This document shows, piece by piece, positions 59,140 through 64,000 of a stretch of 64,000 nucleotides of DNA. Position numbers and translations under genes: made by a program. Location of the stretch: NCBI GenBank assembly GCA_039000515.1, contig JBCFYV010000223.1, forward strand, positions 1 through 64,000, written 5' to 3'. Every line of letters starts with the position of its first letter. Within the stretch, counting starts at the first letter, position 1. The notes under the pieces were generated by a model. It searched no databases. It was given only the letters and a program-made list of their open reading frames with translations, and had not been told where the DNA came from. The stretch is from Timema cristinae (Eukaryota > Arthropoda > Insecta > Phasmatodea > Timematidae).

Positions 59140-59235
59140 TAACATCTTAGCTCAGTCGGTAGGTGTTTTTTAAAAGACCCAAGGGTCTCGGGTTAATAAC
59201 TGCAGAGGGAAAAATTGTATCATTGTGTATGTGGG
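59140..59235 (+). mobile_element. tRNA-Lys-like head (SINE or tRNA pseudogene)
   Basis: TAGCTCAGTCGG at 59,148-59,159 matches the Pol III A-box consensus exactly. CCAAGGGTCTCGGGTT (59,180-59,195) matches the tRNA-Lys anticodon-arm to T-arm stretch, with the anticodon loop region rearranged (TTTTTTAAAAGAC). The B-box has degenerated after GGGTT and the acceptor stem is not closed, so it is not an intact tRNA. Following sequence does not match bodies A or B, so it may head a third SINE type. Confidence 0.6.
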
Positions 59236-59479
59236 TTACCCTTTTATAGAACGAATAATGGTGGGGATGGATATCTTTTGTTCTGATTTAAAATCGTTTA
59301 TTAAGTCTGTTTTGTTAATAGCGGTTCAAAAGTCCACGATAAATAAATTAAAAAAAGGTCACAAAATAAAATGGTAATTTTTAGGGCCTAATGTAAATGT
59401 AAACTACCCAAAATTTTAAATCATGCGAATGTGTGAGTGTTTGGCTAATGTGTCAAAACCATAAAATAATAATAATTAA

Positions 59480-61030
59480 ACAAAGCCCGTTTCGGGGGCC
59501 GCACGGCGTACAATGGACTAGTCTGCCTTTTGATGGGGAGTCGGGGTGTTATCCCGACCGGCGTACTGGGGATGTTTTTCCCTTAAAATGTTGCACCGGG
59601 GGGGGGGGGGGGGGGGGGGGCACAAACAGGACGAGCAAATAAAAATGAGGGAAAACAAGGAAGGTTGGAGTTATGAAATTTTAATGATATAATATACAAG
59701 ATCAAAGGACATATAAGCATATTGCACAAAATCTCAGCAAGTATTTGTCATATATGCTTACAATGATAAGGGCGCGTTGCCAAAGCCTAGGCCAACGGGG
59801 GGCGTGAGGCCCCGGAAAACAACGCAGAACTACAAAGCTACGTATAAACAATGTTTAAAAAACTAGGTAAGTTGGCCGGCAGGTTTAGTTGTAATCAGGA
59901 AAGTTCTGTTCTTTTATATTAGGAGCCTGCACAACGCTACAACCTTTAACGGGTAAAAAAAACAAGTCTTAAATATACAACACATACGGGTAGTCCGGGA
60001 AAGGGACGCGTCCCACTGGTTGCACCTAAAGGGTGACCATTTACAACCTTACTTAAATAAAAAAACTAATGACTGCCGAAACCGGCCCGAGGGGCAAAGG
60101 CGGTCACGTCCAGTGTATCTTAAGAGGTTACAAAATTAAATTAAGAATCAACCAGGGGCCAATCATGGATATAAAATGCGACCCATTGGTTAACTACCCA
60201 ACTCAAATATAGGCCCATGACTTGTAAAACCAATTAGGCCCGGGAATCGGGTTCCCTATAACAAGAACTATCGCCTGCCCTGGCAAGCTACCCAATAGGC
60301 ACCTATGGTCACATGTACGAGCCGTGGGGTTTTAAAATTTTTAACGTGAGCCCGGCCATTAAGGACCAGTCTCTAGGGGCGAGAGGCGCGCTACACCCAA
60401 AATGTATAAGTACCTTGCTTTCCTAATAAGGAGAGTTACTCTCAGCCATCCTATTAAATAGCATACAATGAATCATAACCGGTCTTTAGAAAAAAACGTA
60501 ATATTCCTCTCTCTTCTCTAATGATTAATTATCTAATATCCTGCGAGGACATAGATAAAAACCAAAGTTAAGTTTTAAACTTGGAGCTTACCGAGAGTCA
60601 AGCCCTTGAAAATTGGTTGGCCCCGCGACTTCCCTTTTGTCCCAAAGGGCCCCTTTCCCTTGACCGCGGTCCTTTTTAGATTATGTAGATTCGTAGACCA
60701 GAGTAAAACGCGTGGCCCGTTAGCGTGGTGGAGGGTTTTCCCCAAACGTCTCCGACGTGTTCTGCCCTTCTTCAAGCAAGCAGGCGAATATATAGTTGGC
60801 AGAGCCCCGTGGTGAATTGGTGCGTGGAAGGGAAAGTGGGGTCTTCCCGGGGCTTCTAGGAAATAAGGGGGATCTTCCCCAAGCTTCTAGACGGTCGAGG
60901 GACGTGGGCGTGGCCGCCCTGAAACAGTTAGTCAGTTTGAAATCGTGGGGTCGAAGGGAGCTTCCTCGCTTTCTTTCTGTGTTGTGTTAATAGCTGGGGC
61001 ACCAACTCTGGGGTTGACTCGGGCAATAGT
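59480..61030. other. GC-rich island, possible LTR-retrotransposon remnant
   Basis: About 1.5 kb markedly richer in GC and CpG than its flanks. It holds a G tract (59,598-59,620), two similar segments (GGTCTTCCCGGGGCTTCTAG at 60,840-60,859 and GATCTTCCCCAAGCTTCTAG at 60,871-60,890) and, at its end, TGGGGCACCAACTCTGGGG (60,995-61,013). That last motif is similar to retroelement primer-binding sites of the TGGCGCCCAAC type. Short frames are open on both strands (60,575-60,990) but resemble no family. The LTR idea is inference: no second LTR, gag or pol fragment is seen in the window. Confidence 0.35.
59598..59620. repeat. poly-G tract
   Basis: Uninterrupted G run of 23 bases; true length uncertain. 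Confidence 0.9.
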
Positions 61031-61269
61031 TTTGTAAACGAGACATATATTTATGGGCGAGGCATTTAACATTAGTTTGTTATTGTTTTTTTGATAATAT
61101 GCGGCACTAACAGAATATAGTTCTTTTTTATTCGCTACTTTTGAAAGGGGGCTAAAGCAAAATTTAGCCCGTTACAATGTTTTCCTTATCTTAAAAAAAA
61201 CGCGAGTACATTTCTATACATTCAACCCTAAACTTCTCTACACTTTTAGTTATTAGTACATGGCGTTTT

Positions 61270-61460
61270 TAAATTTTAATTTGTAGTAAGCGCGGGGTTT
61301 GGGTCCCAGTGGGTAGACTAATTTTTTTTTCCTTTTGCTTTATGAAAATTCGGGTATATTTCCTTAAAAAAATTTTACTTCACTCTTCCGTGACCCTTTG
61401 TGTAATTTAATGTATGCGTTTAGTCCAAACGGGGACTAAGCGTGGTAAAAAATAGTTGTA
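61270..61460 (+). mobile_element. SINE copy, body A, 5'-truncated
   Basis: TTGGGTCCCAGTGGGTAGAC marks the head/body junction. TTTTTTTTTCCTTTTGC, TATGAAAATTCGGGTATATT and TTCCTTAAAAAAATTTTAC resemble body A. The tail follows: TGTAATTTAATGTATGCGTT, TAGTCCAAACGGGGACTAAG. Confidence 0.65.
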
Positions 61461-62399
61461 AAATTCTGAAGGCCACTTGGCCAAATTCAATACGCAGCCT
61501 CCCCCGCTGGCGAACCCCAAACAAAATGAAACTGACATCTTAGTCTGTATGCCCAACCCCATGAGTAGACATTATTTAAAAAGTTAAATTTATGTTCATA
61601 AAAAAAATTATTTAGAATATTGGATCTCTTTTCTCCCTGTAAAAAATAAAGCAGACATTATTTCAAAGCAAATTTTTACTGCCCCAAATTTTTTTGAAAA
61701 TCGTATACTTTACTGCTTTTACACAAAGAAATTTGGCTTAAAGAGATTACCGTTTTTTAATTAAAATCTCTGGAAAGTTTTTGTGTGGGGGAGTTTTTGG
61801 CGGAGGGGGGGAAAGGGAAGGAAGTGGCTCAGCTACCAACAACTCTAAATGAAAACTCTTCATAAGAGTGACGTGGCTTATTTCTAAGATTAATACCGAC
61901 GTCTCATTTTCTCGCGCCTAATCACTCGGAAGGAAAAGCCACTTTTCTTCTTTTTCGTATTAGCTCGGCTACTTTAGTTTCCTGCTTTTTACACTTTTCC
62001 CCACCTCCAACACTTTCCCTCTACATTCCCTTTTTTAACTTTTTTTTCATTTCTCACTCTATTATTTTGCTTCATTTTTGGCTTTTATTCTTTATCTTCA
62101 AGTTATTATGACAGCACTTAGTTTAAAATGAATGGAACTAAAAAAATGTTTCCCCAATAATCTACTTAATAAAAATAATTGATTTTCACAGTAGGGATTT
62201 TTATGAATGGGTGGCTAGACCATTTGGCACTCAGTTTTAAAAATCAAAGACAAAAAAAATTGTTCAAAGTTCTTAGTAAGATAATAAATTTAAATTTAGC
62301 AATGCACAGGGAAATTATAGTGAGTGTCCAGTAAATAAATTAAATATCATCCATTTAACACAGATTAGAAAAAATTTTGAAACTTGGGATCTAGAAAAC
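61461..62399. other. A/T-rich intergenic DNA
   Basis: A T/C-rich stretch at 61,920-62,100 and a purine patch near 61,800. No gene recognised. Confidence 0.5.
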
Positions 62400-62610
62400 A
62401 GCGTCAGTCTCATTTTGTCTGTTTTCGGGACGGAGGTAAAGGGTTTTAGAATCCCGGGTGGTTTATTGGTTCACCACCCTAGACCCACCGCCCTTGTCTC
62501 CCTTTACTTAGTGTGGATCCTCTAAATTTATATATTCCTCGACCTTACTCCATCAGTATAAATAGCCCCGGACAGATAGAAGTAAGATGTTACGTAAAAA
62601 ATTTATAATC
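62400..62610 (+). mobile_element. SINE copy, body A, divergent
   Basis: TTTTAGAATCCCGGGTGGTT (62,443-62,462) spans the B-box/body junction. CTCCCTTTACTTAGTGTGG and ATCCTCTAAATTTATATATT follow body A order. The tail is weak: CAGTATAAATAGCCCCGGAC, AGATAGAAGTAAGATG. Confidence 0.5.
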
Positions 62611-62844
62611 AAGACTGTTCTTTAATTCAGAAATATTTTGCTTTTTACAGTCCTTAATCATGGGGCTCCTTCCACATATATAATCCCTTAGACCACTTTT
62701 AAATCGAGGGAGAATTTTTTTTTAATTATTAACGAAAATGTGCTTTCATTTACCTTGGGGAAGAGCCCTTTGGGGAAAAAAGGCCCTAGTTTGTAGATTT
62801 TGAGGATAAATTAAAAATTTGGACTGAAAGAAAAAGGGGGGTAA

Positions 62845-63080
62845 TGGGGTTTGGATGGATAAACTAGTTCAATATAGAGATAGGGGGTTTAAAGGGGGGG
62901 GGATGGATTTGAACTAGTTCAATATGGTATGGGTGTAAGGGGGGGTTTGGACGTATAGACAGTTCAATAGAGATAGGGGGGTAATGAGGGGTTTACCCAA
63001 AAAAAAGCTTTGTCAAAAAATAGGGATAGATGCGTGGGGTTTTGGGGTGGGGGAAATTAAAATAGTTTAAATAATGATAG
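62845..63080 (+). repeat. small tandem array, about 45-50 bp unit
   Basis: ACTAGTTCAATAT recurs near 62,863 and 62,913, then GACAGTTCAATAG near 62,959 and a diverged AAATAGTTTAAATA near 63,060. Each is followed by an AGATAGGGGG-like block and GGTTTGGA. Three to four imperfect units. Confidence 0.7.
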
Positions 63081-64000
63081 GTGGCGTACTTTTTTTAAAA
63101 ATTTCGGCAGTGAACCTTCGCGTTCCCCAAAAAACCCTTGGGAAGTGGGAAAACGTAGGGAAATGTCCTTATTTCTAGAGACAGTCTGTATAACTTTAGG
63201 GATACTTTTAAATTAAAAATTTCCCCCAAACCATTGCTAGAAGGGTGGATGAGAAATTTTTCTAAACAATAATCAACCCCTTTCCCTTTAATGACCCTAT
63301 AGTAATTAACATTGCTTATGAAAACCCCGACCATTTTTTTTACCCGGTATTGTTTTTAGAAGAAGTTAATTCTATTCAATCCGACGGTTAATGTAGGGTA
63401 AATTATCACATAATAGTTTTTAAAAATCCAAATTGGAAACAAAATTTTTTTTTTCTCTTCATTAATAATGTTTTAAATTTTGTTTAGTTTGATTTCCATT
63501 TTTTCATAATTTTTTAAAATTGTTTATGAAATTCACCCGGGGCTTTGGGACAATATCACTTTAACAAGCTATTTATGAATGAATTTACTTGGGATGTATG
63601 GACTCTTAATCACAGTTCCAATACCTTTTTATTTAAAGGGCAAGAGACTAAGTGAAGTGGTCTAAGCATATGCCTTTACTCGAATTTCAACCGTTTTTCT
63701 CCCCCATTTAATTTTTAAAATGTCAGATTACGAAACTAATGAATGTTGAACCCCTAGATGTAAATTGGGGCCTCGGATCTCTTTTTCTCATACAGCTAAT
63801 TCTAAAAAAGGGGGAAAGATTTTTCCAGTTTTAGTTGTGATGTTTATGAAGTATTATTAAAACTAGTTACAAACATATGTAAAAAAAAAAGACGAAGCAA
63901 AGGAACCCATTTACCACGATAAAAAAAAACATCAGAACACTTTTAATGTTTTACAGCTTTTGATGGATAAAGGTTTTCAAAAAAAAAACGTACCTGAAGT
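63081..64000. other. A/T-rich intergenic DNA
   Basis: A 79-codon minus-strand frame at 63,095-63,334 has ordinary composition but no recognisable family or start context. AGTGGTCTAAGCATATGCC at 63,657-63,675 resembles a SINE head A-box region, followed by TCGAATTTCAACC; weak. Nothing else is seen. Confidence 0.4.

Noticed and set aside
1..64000. Bacterial or phage origin of the window
   Set aside because: No dense coding, operons, ribosome-binding sites or prokaryotic genes; SINEs, a LINE, microsatellites and a pogo-like transposon point to an animal nuclear genome.

Overview
This window looks like 64 kb of AT-rich, repeat-packed nuclear DNA from an invertebrate animal, most plausibly an arthropod. 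The evidence is the repeats: many tRNA-derived SINEs, a Jockey-type LINE, a pogo/Tigger-type DNA transposon with a PHD-like finger, several satellites and a 1.26-kb microsatellite. There are no operons, no bacterial ribosome-binding sites and no long intact reading frame. I see no confident host protein-coding gene. The species cannot be named from the sequence alone.

Layout. 1-13,600: AT-rich DNA with scattered SINE copies and a 42-bp-period satellite (about 9,485-10,745). 13,703-16,581: a nearly full-length but decayed pogo/Tigger-like transposon with terminal inverted repeats, a flanking TA on each side, and a transposase pseudogene that still shows a psq helix-turn-helix, DDE-domain landmarks and a C4HC3 finger. 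16,600-25,850: AT-rich DNA with SINEs, a poly-C tract and an (AT)n run. 25,870-27,165: a purine-rich 20-bp satellite followed by a short 43-bp tandem array. 27,200-36,950: very AT- and homopolymer-rich DNA with SINEs. 36,960-41,060: a degraded Jockey-like LINE with a gag-like ORF1 (zinc knuckle) and ORF2 (endonuclease plus reverse transcriptase). 41,100-55,270: AT-rich DNA with many SINEs and small unidentified GC-richer patches. 55,270-57,315: a simple-sequence block ending in (TACA)n. 57,315-64,000: AT-rich DNA, a GC-rich island (59,480-61,030) that may be an LTR-retrotransposon remnant, more SINEs and a small tandem array.

The elements do not form a host pathway. They are layers of selfish DNA. 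The most coherent signal is a modular SINE superfamily: two different bodies and degenerate tRNA-like heads share one 3' tail. That tail can fold as a two-tier stem-loop (GCGT...ACCC-GAAA-GGGT...ACGC) and ends in A/T-rich short repeats, some of which have grown into microsatellites. Another copy (59,148) has a head closely resembling tRNA-Lys.

Data quality limits everything here. Tandem repeat units differ mainly by 1-2-base indels, and from about 24,800 to 55,500 runs of identical bases are markedly over-represented, which suggests unpolished long-read or low-coverage consensus. Frameshifts in the transposon and LINE may therefore mix real decay with sequencing error. All identifications are from reading motifs by eye; no database search was possible.
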